Both the position numbers and the translations under genes were made by a program. The notes under the pieces are model-generated. The model saw only the letters and a list, made by a program, of their open reading frames with translations. It made no database searches and was not told the origin of the DNA. DNA of 64,000 nucleotides. Source: Nocardioides sp. 1609. GTDB lineage: Bacteria > Actinomycetota > Actinomycetes > Propionibacteriales > Nocardioidaceae. Position 1 is the stretch's first letter, and every line of letters begins with the position of its first letter. Where the stretch lies: the NCBI RefSeq assembly GCF_004522105.1, contig NZ_SPUJ01000001.1, forward strand, positions 806,001-870,000, in the 5' to 3' direction. Positions 35,393 through 43,301 of this stretch are shown in pieces.

Positions 35393-35505
35393 CAGCCCAT
35401 CATGAACCGGCATCAGATTCGCCGTCGAATGCCGATCCGTTATAGAGTCATCACGGGGCGACATCGCAGGCCCGGCCGATTGAGCACCCCCCGGAGGAGG
35501 CGACG
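35393..35505. promoter_or_regulatory. divergent promoter region between hydratase and LysR genes
   Basis: A 113-base region from which the LysR gene (plus) and the four-gene operon (minus) are transcribed. TATAGA (35441-35446) is a possible minus-10 for the plus strand, and the same AT-rich patch read on the other strand gives TATAAC. LysR regulators usually bind such intervals; I could not identify a clean T-N11-A palindrome. Confidence 0.4.
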
Positions 35506-36465
35506 GTGGACTTCAAGCAGCTGCGTGCAGTCGTTACTGTCGCCGAAACCGGAAGCGTCACCCGCGCTGCGGAGTTGCTGCACACGGTGCAGCCGGCCGT
35601 GTCTCGCCAGATCGCGGGACTCGAGGCTGAGCTGGGCACCGCCCTGTTCAACCGCATCAGCCAGGGCATGCAACCGACGCCGGCCGGTGCGGCTTTCGTG
35701 GTGCGAGCCCGTCGGATCCTCTCCGAGGCCGAGCGCGCCCGCGCCGAGGCGCGGCCCAGCCTCGACGGCGTCACGGGCATCGCCGCGGTCGGCCTGCTGG
35801 GCTCGGTCGAGCGGCTGCTGGCCGGCCCCCTCGTCGAGGTCATGGGTCGCAAGCACCCCCACATCGAGCTGCACCTCATCACGGCCTACTCCGGCCATCT
35901 GCAGCAGTGGCTCGACGAGGGCGATCTCGACGTGTCGCTGCTCTACAATTTGACCACAACGCAGTCGGTGCGGGTCTTGCCGCTGCTGCGCGACCAGCTC
36001 TGGGCGGTGGCGCCGGCACAGGCCGGATTGCGGGTAGACCGTCCGATCGAGCTCGCCTCGCTCCTGCGCCAGCCATTCATCATGCCCGCCGCGGGCCAAC
36101 ACGGCATCCGACTGCTGCTCGACGAGGCGCGGGTGGGCCTCGACGTGACACCTCACGTGGTGGCCCAGGCGAACTCCATGACGCTGCAGACCGTCCTCGT
36201 CGAGTCAGGCCTCGGGTGGACCCTCCTGCCGGCCGCGGGCGTCGCGTCCCTGGTCCGCTCGGCCAGGGTCAGTGCCGCGCCACTGTGTGCGCCCGAAATC
36301 GTGCGCACCGTCGGGCTCGGCCTGCCGCGTACGGGGAGCACCTCACCCGCAGTTGAGGTGGTCGCGACCGAGCTGCTCGCCCTGGTCCGATCAACGGTGA
36401 GGTCGGGCTCGTGGACCTCGGCGCAGCTCAATCCCGACCTCGCCGCTAGCTCCGCGGACGACTAA
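35506..36465 (+). CDS. LysR-family regulator, probable activator of the itaconate operon
   Basis: A 319-aa LysR protein, GTG start at 35506 with GGAGGAGG upstream. The N-terminal winged helix reads MDFKQLRAVVTVAETGSVTR, AAELLHTVQPAVSRQI and LEAELGTALFNR. The effector domain (about 90-300) includes HPHIELHLITAYSGHLQQWL and LDVSLLYN, a pattern seen in the subgroup that includes regulators of benzoate, itaconate and related acid catabolism. Divergent placement from the hydratase gene mirrors the regulator of the P. aeruginosa itaconate cluster. The inducer is inferred, not shown. Confidence 0.9.
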   Translation: MDFKQLRAVVTVAETGSVTRAAELLHTVQPAVSRQIAGLEAELGTALFNRISQGMQPTPAGAAFVVRARRILSEAERARAEARPSLDGVTGIAAVGLLGSVERLLAGPLVEVMGRKHPHIELHLITAYSGHLQQWLDEGDLDVSLLYNLTTTQSVRVLPLLRDQLWAVAPAQAGLRVDRPIELASLLRQPFIMPAAGQHGIRLLLDEARVGLDVTPHVVAQANSMTLQTVLVESGLGWTLLPAAGVASLVRSARVSAAPLCAPEIVRTVGLGLPRTGSTSPAVEVVATELLALVRSTVRSGSWTSAQLNPDLAASSADD

Positions 36466-36488
36466 CCCTCGCGCCGCTCGTCACCCAC

Positions 36489-37826
36489 TCATTGACCGTC
36501 CGTCGCGTCGATGTCGGCGCTGCGGGTCTCAGGCATGGTGAGGTAGACCGCCAGCGCGACGAGTGCGGCGCCGGTGCAGTAGATCCACACCCAGTCCTCC
36601 CGGCCCGAGCTGCTGAGCCACGTCGTGAGGTAGGGCGCCGTGCCACCGAAGATCGCGACGGCGAGCGCGTAGGGCACTCCGATCCCGGTGGCGCGAACCT
36701 CGGGCGGGAACTGCTCGGCCATGACGGCTGCCACGTTGGCGCAGTAGCCGACGAGCAGCACGATCCCCACGATCTGTACGAGGTAGAACGAGGCCAGCGA
36801 GCCGTCGAGGATCTGGAATGCCGGCCACGAGAAGAGCACGAAACCACCCGCGAAGGCAGACATCGTCGGCTTGCGGCCGATGCGGTCCGACAGCATGCCT
36901 CCCAGTGGGAGAAGAACGATGAACAGGACCAGGGCAACCACGTTGGCGACGAGCGCGTGACTGAGCGTGAGGTCGGTGGTGATGGAGGCGTAGGTCGGGA
37001 GATAGATAATCCAGATGTTGTAGAGCACGACACCGCCGATGTTGAGGCCGATCACTCGCGCGACGGCTCGGGGGTGGTGACACACCATGCTCCACAGCGC
37101 GTTGCCGCGCCGATCCTGACGCTTAGTGCGTTCTTGTCCTGCGCGGAATGACTCGGTCTCCTCGAGATTGCGGCGCAGCCACAGGCCGACCAGGCCCAAG
37201 GAGGCGGCGACCACGAAGGCGAGGCGCCAGCCCCATGCGTCGAGAGCGTCCGCGGGGAGTACCGCGGTCAGGATGGCCCCCATGCCGGCGGCGACGAGAA
37301 TTCCGACGCTCACCGACACCTGTTGCCAGGAGCCGGCGAACGCGCGGCCGCGGGCGTGGCCAGACTCTACGAGGAAGGCCGAAGCGGACCCGAACTCGCC
37401 GCCCGCGGCAAACCCTTGAACCAGGCGCGCCAGGACCAGCACGATCGGGGCAACCACGCCGACCTGCTCGTAGGTTGGGGCCACGCCAATGGCGAACGTG
37501 GCGGCGGCCATCATGGTGATAGTGACGATCAGGACCCTGCGCCGCCCGACCCGGTCGGCGTAGACACCCATCACAGCGGCGCCAACCGGCCGGATGACGA
37601 ACCCAACGGCGAAGATAGCCAGGGTCCCCAGGAGCGCGGCCACGTCGTTCCCCGGCGGGAAGAAGTGGTGGGCGAAGACCGACGAGAACGTTGAGTAAAC
37701 GGCCCAGTCGACGAACTCAACCGCGTTGCCGACGCTGCCGGCGAGGATCGCCTTGCGACGGGTGCGACTGGCCGGGTCGGCGTCGACCGCGGTGGCGGCG
37801 GAACTCGGGCTCGCGGTCCCGGTCAT
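36489..37826 (-). CDS. MFS metabolite/H+ symporter (MHS family)
   Basis: A 445-aa, 12-segment transporter of the MHS group (ProP, KgtP, ShiA relatives). Landmarks are AGSVGNAVEFVDWAVYSTFS (the usual GNxxEWYDF start), GFVIRPVGAAVMGVYADRVG and RLVQGFAAGGEFGSASAFLV. MHS carriers import carboxylates, amino acids or osmolytes with protons. Its start overlaps the M20 peptidase stop by 4 bases, so it belongs to the M19-M20-permease operon rather than the itaconate operon, from which the LysR gene separates it. It probably imports the substrate of these hydrolases. Confidence 0.88.
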   Translation of the reverse strand: MTGTASPSSAATAVDADPASRTRRKAILAGSVGNAVEFVDWAVYSTFSSVFAHHFFPPGNDVAALLGTLAIFAVGFVIRPVGAAVMGVYADRVGRRRVLIVTITMMAAATFAIGVAPTYEQVGVVAPIVLVLARLVQGFAAGGEFGSASAFLVESGHARGRAFAGSWQQVSVSVGILVAAGMGAILTAVLPADALDAWGWRLAFVVAASLGLVGLWLRRNLEETESFRAGQERTKRQDRRGNALWSMVCHHPRAVARVIGLNIGGVVLYNIWIIYLPTYASITTDLTLSHALVANVVALVLFIVLLPLGGMLSDRIGRKPTMSAFAGGFVLFSWPAFQILDGSLASFYLVQIVGIVLLVGYCANVAAVMAEQFPPEVRATGIGVPYALAVAIFGGTAPYLTTWLSSSGREDWVWIYCTGAALVALAVYLTMPETRSADIDATDGQ

Positions 37827-39022
37827 CGCGGACTCCTCTCGTGGGCGGAACGACCTGCGGACCTGAGGCGCTGCTCGCGTTCTTGTTGGAGCCGCTGCCG
37901 TACCGAGGTCGTCTGGGCGACGTCGACGAGGGTGAGTGCCATCCCGAGCGCACCGTCGGCGACGAACCGGTCGCCTTCGGGGCCAGCAGCAGCGGCGGCG
38001 AAGGCCGCAGTGTGGGTACCGTCGCCGGACGGCAACGCGAGGGACAGCATCGGGTGGAGAGCCGGCACGACCTGTGAGACGTTGCCCATGTCGGTGGACC
38101 CGAAGAGGTTGTCGTCGTAGTTCGGGAACGTGCGACCGATCTGCTCGGCCCGGACGCGGAACAGCTCGGCAAGGTGATGATCGTGGTCGAACTCGCGGTA
38201 GAGGGAGGGCAACTGCTGCACCTCCATGGTGGTTCCGGAGGCCACTGCCCCGGCCTCAAAGCACGCCTGAACCCGGGTCCAGACCTCGTCGACCTGGTCG
38301 ATCGTGTCGGCCCGGATCATGCACTCCACGGCCGTGCGGTCGGCTATGACGTTGACCGCCCCGCCAGGTGCGGACACCACGTGGTGCACGCGGATGCGGT
38401 CCTCGAGCTGCTGGCGCAGCAGGCCGATTCCCACCTGTGCCACGACGGTCGCGTCGGCAGCGTTGCGAGCATTCCACGGCCGTGATGCGTGCCCGCCCAC
38501 TCCGGTGTAGCCCACCCGCCACGAGCGCGAGGCACGGAACTCCGGTGTGACCACGTCCTTGAGTGAGGGGTGCACCATGATCGCGGCGCTGACGTCGTCG
38601 AAGAGCCCGTGGTTGACCATGATCTCCTTGCCGGTCCCGCTCTCCTCGGCTGGCGTCCCGTAAAGACGCAAGGTGATGTCGAGGTCGTTGACGAAGGGGG
38701 CAAGGGCCAGCACGGCACCGACCCCGGCCCCCGCGATGGCGTTGTGCCCGCACCCGTGTCCGATCTCGGGGAGTGCGTCCATCTCAGCGCAAACGGCGAG
38801 GACGAGGTCGCCGGAACCGATTGAGGCAATGAAGGCAGTGGGCAGGTCGGCCACGCCGGCCTCGATGGCAAAGCCGCGCTCTTCGAGCAGTTGGCGGATG
38901 CGGGCCGAGGCGCGGTGCTCGTCGAAGGCGAGCTCGGGGTCCTCGCTCATGCGGTGTGAAAGATCGAGAACGGAGTCCAGCCGGAGACGAAGCTCCTCCC
39001 CCACGCGGGTGTCGATGCTCAT
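37823..39022 (-). CDS. M20-family amidohydrolase/peptidase
   Basis: A 399-aa metal-dependent amidohydrolase of the AbgB-like M20 group. ATG 39022 overlaps the M19 gene stop by 4 bases. The metal and catalytic residues are in LAVCAEMDALPEIGHGCGHN (about 79-98) and TPAEESGTGKEIM. The lid/dimerisation domain starts near WRVGYTGVGGHASRPWNARN (substrate-contacting His). Family members hydrolyse N-acyl amino acids, p-aminobenzoyl-glutamate or dipeptides. Sandwiched between a dipeptidase and a permease, it probably cleaves an imported amide-bonded compound. Confidence 0.9.
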   Translation of the reverse strand: MSIDTRVGEELRLRLDSVLDLSHRMSEDPELAFDEHRASARIRQLLEERGFAIEAGVADLPTAFIASIGSGDLVLAVCAEMDALPEIGHGCGHNAIAGAGVGAVLALAPFVNDLDITLRLYGTPAEESGTGKEIMVNHGLFDDVSAAIMVHPSLKDVVTPEFRASRSWRVGYTGVGGHASRPWNARNAADATVVAQVGIGLLRQQLEDRIRVHHVVSAPGGAVNVIADRTAVECMIRADTIDQVDEVWTRVQACFEAGAVASGTTMEVQQLPSLYREFDHDHHLAELFRVRAEQIGRTFPNYDDNLFGSTDMGNVSQVVPALHPMLSLALPSGDGTHTAAFAAAAAGPEGDRFVADGALGMALTLVDVAQTTSVRQRLQQEREQRLRSAGRSAHERSPR

Positions 39023-40218
39023 CTCCAGACCTCCCCGAGCAGACGCAGGATGTTGCCGCCGAGCACGGCGGTGATTTCGGCGTCGCTGTAGCCGTGCGTG
39101 ACCAGCCATTCGGCGATGTGCGCGAAGTTCTCGGTCGGGTTCTCTAAGCCGTCGACGTGATCGACGGGATCGACGTCCAACCCGCCGGGATCAAAGATGG
39201 TGGAAGAACCTATGACGTCCTTGATCGCAACCTGGAACGAGGCGTGATCGCCGTAAAGCGTGTCCGGACCGAAGGCGACGTGGTCGATACCCATGAGCTC
39301 GACCGCGTAGGTGAAGTGGTCCATTACCGATTCGATCGATTGGGCCCGGTGGTCGTGCGACAAGGTGGTGTGGGGCGCGGCTTCGATGCCGAGCACGCCC
39401 CCACGCTCGGCGAGGGCGCTCAGTACGTTGTCGGGCTTCATTCGACGGATCGGCCACACCGACCGTGCCCCTGCGTGAGTGATGGCAACTGGCACCGAGG
39501 ACTCCTCGATCGCATCTAGCGACGTCTGGTCGCTGGCGTGCGAGACGTCGATGAGGATGCCAAGTGCGTTCATTCGCCTGACAGCGCCGCGGCCCAGTTC
39601 GGTTAGCCCTGCGTCGCGCTGCTCGCGCTGCCCGGTGCCGAGGGAGTTCGAGGCCGAGTAGACGAGGCCCATTTGGCGAATTCCGAAGCCGTAGAGGACG
39701 TCGAGGCGGTCGAGGTCGTTGTCGATCATGCCCGCTGACTCGGTTCCTAGGACGAACGCGAGGTTGTCATCTCGCTTGGCGTCGAGGATGTCGGATACGT
39801 GGCGGGCTACTACGACTCCGTCCTGGTGGGCGATGTCGGCCAGCCGTAGGCCGAGGGTGGTGACCAGGTCTTCCCACCGCCACCCTGAGCGCCGTGTCGA
39901 TCCGATCACCCCGAACCAGTTGTCGAATACTGCGGTCAGGCGAGAGCGGCGCAGCTCGTCGTAAGCGGTGAACTCCCGGCGGGAGCGTAGATAGGTGTCG
40001 ACGTCCGCCATGTCGGCTGGGAGGAGTTGCGGGTGGTCGTGGAAGCTGATCATGACGTTCTCCGTAAGGAGGCGTTCGACCCGCGAGCGTTGACACTCGT
40101 CGAGGTCGGATGCGAACTCGCTACGCCGTCGCGCGGGGTCCACTAGTTCGATCGGCGAAACGTCGATCCCTGGGTCGAGGTAGGCGAACGATGCCGAGCC
40201 CGGATGGTGCCTTGTCAT
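39019..40218 (-). CDS. membrane dipeptidase, M19 family
   Basis: A 399-aa renal-dipeptidase-like zinc enzyme. ATG 40218 is preferred over an 18-residue longer frame because CGGAG lies just upstream. Visible family parts are MISFHDHPQLLPADM (the His-x-Asp/His metal site, slightly altered), FVLGTESAGMIDNDLDRLDV (bridging Glu), ILIDVSHASDQTSLDAIEES, VPVAITHAGARSVWPIRRMK and VAFGPDTLYGDHAS. M19 enzymes split dipeptides and some related amides, including D-amino acid peptides. It is the first gene of the M19-M20-permease operon, preceded by a hairpin and a motif shared with the hydrolase promoter. Confidence 0.88.
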   Translation of the reverse strand: MTRHHPGSASFAYLDPGIDVSPIELVDPARRRSEFASDLDECQRSRVERLLTENVMISFHDHPQLLPADMADVDTYLRSRREFTAYDELRRSRLTAVFDNWFGVIGSTRRSGWRWEDLVTTLGLRLADIAHQDGVVVARHVSDILDAKRDDNLAFVLGTESAGMIDNDLDRLDVLYGFGIRQMGLVYSASNSLGTGQREQRDAGLTELGRGAVRRMNALGILIDVSHASDQTSLDAIEESSVPVAITHAGARSVWPIRRMKPDNVLSALAERGGVLGIEAAPHTTLSHDHRAQSIESVMDHFTYAVELMGIDHVAFGPDTLYGDHASFQVAIKDVIGSSTIFDPGGLDVDPVDHVDGLENPTENFAHIAEWLVTHGYSDAEITAVLGGNILRLLGEVWR

Positions 40219-40233
40219 GACCACTCCGTTTCT

Positions 40234-40250
40234 GTGCCGCTTCGCGGCAC
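40234..40250 (-). promoter_or_regulatory. hairpin in the leader of the M19-M20-permease operon
   Basis: GTGCCGC and GCGGCAC form a perfect 7-bp stem around a 3-base loop, 16 bases before the M19 start codon and after the CapA-like stop. It could end CapA transcripts or influence translation of M19. There is no T-tract. Confidence 0.4.
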
Positions 40251-40253
40251 GCT

Positions 40254-40267
40254 GTGCTGTATTGCGG
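40254..40267. promoter_or_regulatory. candidate IclR-type site, copy 1
   Basis: GTGCTGTATTGCGG lies 36 bases upstream of the M19 start. Twelve of 14 positions match the second copy at 43196-43209, in front of the alpha/beta hydrolase. An IclR gene lies between the two units. The shared motif is seen; its role is inferred. Confidence 0.35.
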
Positions 40268-40297
40268 GTCACACTAGTCGGCGACCAACGTGCCGTG

Positions 40298-41428
40298 TCA
40301 AGGGCGAAGTTCGCTGTTGCGACCCTGGGTGACTACTCCGTCGTCGCCGATCGAGACCGTCGGGTCGATCTCGCGCGACACTCGTTGAAGGCCTCGCAGG
40401 ATTGACCTCCCGACAGTGGGGTCAGGGCGAACGGGCTGACTGTCGGCGTCGAGTTCGATCGGCTCGACCCTCAGCGAAGGCGCAAGCCCATGGCGAAGCC
40501 CGACCCGGAACACTGCGCTCTCAAACCACTGCCCGCGCACTAGAACGGGGCGGTAGGGGGCGTAGGGGTGGGCGTCGACTGCGGCGACCATGGACTCTGG
40601 ACTCCAACCGTCGCACCAGTCGAAGACGAAGTTGCCGGTTGAGTAGAGGATGAGACCGCGGCCATAAAATTCGACCGGGTGCAGGCAGTGCGGATGGTGT
40701 CCGACGATCAGGTCAGCTCCGGCGTCGATGAGCCGATGCGCGAGCGGACGCTGATATTCCGCGAGTGGCCCCTGAGCCTCTGGGAGATACGGGAACGGCA
40801 CGCCCCAGTGAATTGCGACGGCAACGGCATCGTGGTCTTTGCGGGCCCGGCGGATTGCTTCCTCCACGGCCACGACGTCGGGCTCATGAGCCTCGGAGTG
40901 GACGTATGGCGGGGTGCCGGGCGTCTCCTCTAGGAAGCCGGTGTCGAACTCGAACTGTTGCCGAACACGAATCGCTCCGATGCCAGCGCGGGTGGCGGTG
41001 GCATTGAACCCGAGCGGCAACGCAGAGCAGACGCTGAAGTAGGCGAGGGTCTTGCCATCCACTTCGACCACGGCCGGGCTTAGTGCCTCGGTGCGGGTTT
41101 CGCCGAATCCAGCATGTGCGATCCCGGCGGCGTCGAGGGCGCGTACGGTGTCGCGCATCCCGTCGGCGCCGTAGTCCAGCGCGTGATTCGTCGCCAGTGA
41201 CACGAGGTCGAACCCCATATCGGCCAACTCGTTGGCTCCTTCGACGGGGGTGCGCAGGGCCACGAGTTTCTCCGCTCGTTCTCCGCCTGAGGTGAGCGGC
41301 GCCTCGAGGTTGCCGATGACGAGGCCCTTACCTGCCAGCATTCCGATAGCTGAGTCACCGGGAGCCGCGCCCTCTGGCCGCCGTGGCCAGCGACTTACGA
41401 CGACGTCGCCTACTAGGGTCAGATCCAT
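40298..41428 (-). CDS. CapA-family (PGA synthesis-type) metallophosphoesterase protein
   Basis: A 376-aa protein of the CapA/PgsA fold (calcineurin-like). Signature parts are LTLVGDVVVSR near the start, LVIGNLEAPLTSGGE, DLVSLATNHALDYGADGM, GIAHAGFGET, AVAIHWGVPFPY, ADLIVGHHPHCLHPVEFYGR and LILYSTGNFVFDW. Unlike capsule-locus CapA it has no N-terminal membrane anchor or signal peptide, so it is cytoplasmic. Such soluble forms occur in catabolic clusters with amidohydrolases; their reaction is not settled. It is divergent from the IclR gene. Confidence 0.85.
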   Translation of the reverse strand: MDLTLVGDVVVSRWPRRPEGAAPGDSAIGMLAGKGLVIGNLEAPLTSGGERAEKLVALRTPVEGANELADMGFDLVSLATNHALDYGADGMRDTVRALDAAGIAHAGFGETRTEALSPAVVEVDGKTLAYFSVCSALPLGFNATATRAGIGAIRVRQQFEFDTGFLEETPGTPPYVHSEAHEPDVVAVEEAIRRARKDHDAVAVAIHWGVPFPYLPEAQGPLAEYQRPLAHRLIDAGADLIVGHHPHCLHPVEFYGRGLILYSTGNFVFDWCDGWSPESMVAAVDAHPYAPYRPVLVRGQWFESAVFRVGLRHGLAPSLRVEPIELDADSQPVRPDPTVGRSILRGLQRVSREIDPTVSIGDDGVVTQGRNSELRP

Positions 41429-41546
41429 TACTTCTCTCCTAATCGTGTGCTGCTCGGTTGGCGCCGGCTGGCGTCACCCGTTCCACCTCAACCGCGCGCG
41501 TGCCGCCGAGTGGTACGGAGCGAGGCGCGGCGGTACTGTCCGGCCG

Positions 41547-42371
41547 GTGACAACGAAGCCCCCCAGCACCCCTGATACGCCCGCGTCGGGGCCGGACGGC
41601 CGCGCACGGTCGATGAATAGCGTCCTGACTACGCTGCGCGTGTTTGAGCAGGTGTCGATCCACCAGCCGGTCGGGGTGTCAGAGTTGTCTCGCCTTACTC
41701 AGATCCCGAAGAGTTCGGTTCAGCGATGTCTTGTCACGCTGCAACAGGCTGGGTGGCTCCGAGTAGTTGATCCACGCCACGCGCAGTGGGGCGTCACACT
41801 CAAGGTGCTGGCGCTGGGCCTGCGCGGCGCCGGAGAGCAGGATCTACGCGATGTCGCATCCCCGGTGATCAAAGAGTTGGCCGGCGCCACGAGTGAGACT
41901 GTCTTCCTCGGCCTGCGCGATGCCGACAGGTTCGTCATCGTGGCGCGTGAGGAAAGTTCGCAGATGGTGCGGGTGCACCTCGACATCGGTCAAGAGCTTC
42001 CGCTCCGCGCGACCTCAGGGGGCGTTGCCGTGATGGCGCTCCTCCCGCTGGCGGAGGTAGAAGCCCTGTTGTCGACGGAGCTCGGCGACTTCACCGAGTC
42101 TCCCGTGCTGACTGCGGATGAGTTGCGCACCGAACTGACTCTCACGGCGCAACGCGGTTACTCCATGAGCATGTCAGCGTGGTACCGGCCGCATGTTCGT
42201 TCCGTGGGCGCCGCCATCGTTGACGCGACGGGGGCACCGGTAGGGGCCATTGTTCTGTCGGTCCCCGAGCAGCGATGGGACTCTGGTCACGAGACCGAAC
42301 TAGCCAATCTGACGGTCCGGGCTGCGGCTCGGGTCAGCGATCTCCTCTCGACCGGCACCTCATCGTCCTGA
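41547..42371 (+). CDS. IclR-family transcriptional regulator
   Basis: A 274-aa IclR protein. I chose the GTG at 41547 (VTTKPPSTPDTPASGPDG); ATG 41613 (MNSVLTTLRVFEQV) is the alternative that starts right at the HTH. The DNA-binding domain reads VGVSELSRLTQIPKSSVQRC and LVTLQQAGWL. The effector domain has ETVFLGLRDADRFVIVAREE and LPLRATSGGVAVMALLP, typical of IclR GAF-like folds. It lies between the divergent CapA gene and the convergent hydrolase gene and probably controls the surrounding hydrolase/permease/oxidoreductase genes. Confidence 0.9.
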   Translation: MTTKPPSTPDTPASGPDGRARSMNSVLTTLRVFEQVSIHQPVGVSELSRLTQIPKSSVQRCLVTLQQAGWLRVVDPRHAQWGVTLKVLALGLRGAGEQDLRDVASPVIKELAGATSETVFLGLRDADRFVIVAREESSQMVRVHLDIGQELPLRATSGGVAVMALLPLAEVEALLSTELGDFTESPVLTADELRTELTLTAQRGYSMSMSAWYRPHVRSVGAAIVDATGAPVGAIVLSVPEQRWDSGHETELANLTVRAAARVSDLLSTGTSSS

Positions 42372-42383
42372 CGGACCACTCCT

Positions 42384-43187
42384 CTAGGCCAGGGCAGCCA
42401 GGAGGCTGGCCGTGCCCGCAGGGTTCTCGACTCCGAAGTGGTGGCTTCCGAGGTCGACCCCGACGACCTCGACGCCTCGTTCGCGCAGGTAGGCGGCGTT
42501 CTCTTCAGTGAGTAGGGCCTCGACGGCGTAGACCGTCACTGGTTGGTCCACTTCGACGAGAGCGGACTCCATGTCCCAATCGACGAGCCCTTCGAAGGCT
42601 CGTGTGCCGGCTGGCTGTCGAACCGACACCATTTTGGCGAAGTGCGCGTCTTTGAGCGCCTCGTCTGTGCCCTCGGGCGAGCCAGCTTCGACCATCGACC
42701 TGACGAGGCCCGCGAAGTCGTCGCGCAGGGGTGTGAGCAGCCCTTCGGCGTCTGGCTGGCTCAGCTTGCCGAACAGGAACGTGTAGTGCAGTGCGTCGAG
42801 GGCGACGACCTGGCTCACCAGGGTGGGGGCTTGCCGTGCAACCTCGACCGCGACGGCACCACCTAGCGAATGGCCCACTACAACGACGCCTGATACGTCC
42901 TCTGTTTCGCACACTGCAAGGACGTCGCGTGCCAGTTCGGCGATGCTGAAATCTTCGCGCGTGGATCGTGAGTCACCGTGCTCGGCTAGATCGACCGCGA
43001 GGGCGCGGACCGATTCGGGGAGCAGCTTCGTGACCTCATCGAAGTCCGAGCGGAGACAGGCCCAGCCGTGGATCAGGACAACTGTCGTAAGCGCGTGGCC
43101 CGAGCCGCTGGACGTGTAGTGGATTTCCGTACCGTCCGGTCGTTTCGTTACCCGAGGTTCGAGCGTTCGGGTGGACTCTTCCATCAT
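42384..43187 (-). CDS. alpha/beta hydrolase
   Basis: A 267-aa alpha/beta-fold hydrolase, start ATG 43187 or 43184. It has the oxyanion-hole HGWACLRSDF, the nucleophile elbow VVVGHSLGGAVAVEVA (Ser in GHSLG), a lid region (about 150-205), an acid in the VDQPVTVYAVEALL strand region, and the catalytic His in GSHHFGVENP. Substrate unknown; esters or lactones are usual. It is convergent with the IclR gene and divergent from the Old Yellow Enzyme gene. Confidence 0.87.
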   Translation of the reverse strand: MMEESTRTLEPRVTKRPDGTEIHYTSSGSGHALTTVVLIHGWACLRSDFDEVTKLLPESVRALAVDLAEHGDSRSTREDFSIAELARDVLAVCETEDVSGVVVVGHSLGGAVAVEVARQAPTLVSQVVALDALHYTFLFGKLSQPDAEGLLTPLRDDFAGLVRSMVEAGSPEGTDEALKDAHFAKMVSVRQPAGTRAFEGLVDWDMESALVEVDQPVTVYAVEALLTEENAAYLRERGVEVVGVDLGSHHFGVENPAGTASLLAALA

Positions 43188-43195
43188 TACTCCTC

Positions 43196-43209
43196 GTGCT
43201 ACATTGCGG
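43196..43209. promoter_or_regulatory. candidate IclR-type site, copy 2
   Basis: GTGCTACATTGCGG lies 8 bases upstream of the hydrolase start in the divergent interval with the Old Yellow Enzyme gene. It matches copy 1 (40254-40267) at 12 of 14 positions, in the same orientation relative to the downstream minus-strand gene. Confidence 0.35.
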
Positions 43210-43301
43210 AACGCCATATCGTTTGGCAGTACGAAATTAGAAGTCGTCGGTCAACATGTCAATGGCCGCCGGCCCGCAGGAGGACACGGAAGTGAGACCG
43301 C

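Noticed and set aside
36489-37826. Itaconate transporter
   Set aside because: The permease is coupled by overlap to the M20/M19 peptidase genes and separated from the itaconate operon by the LysR gene; assignment as the itaconate carrier is not supported.
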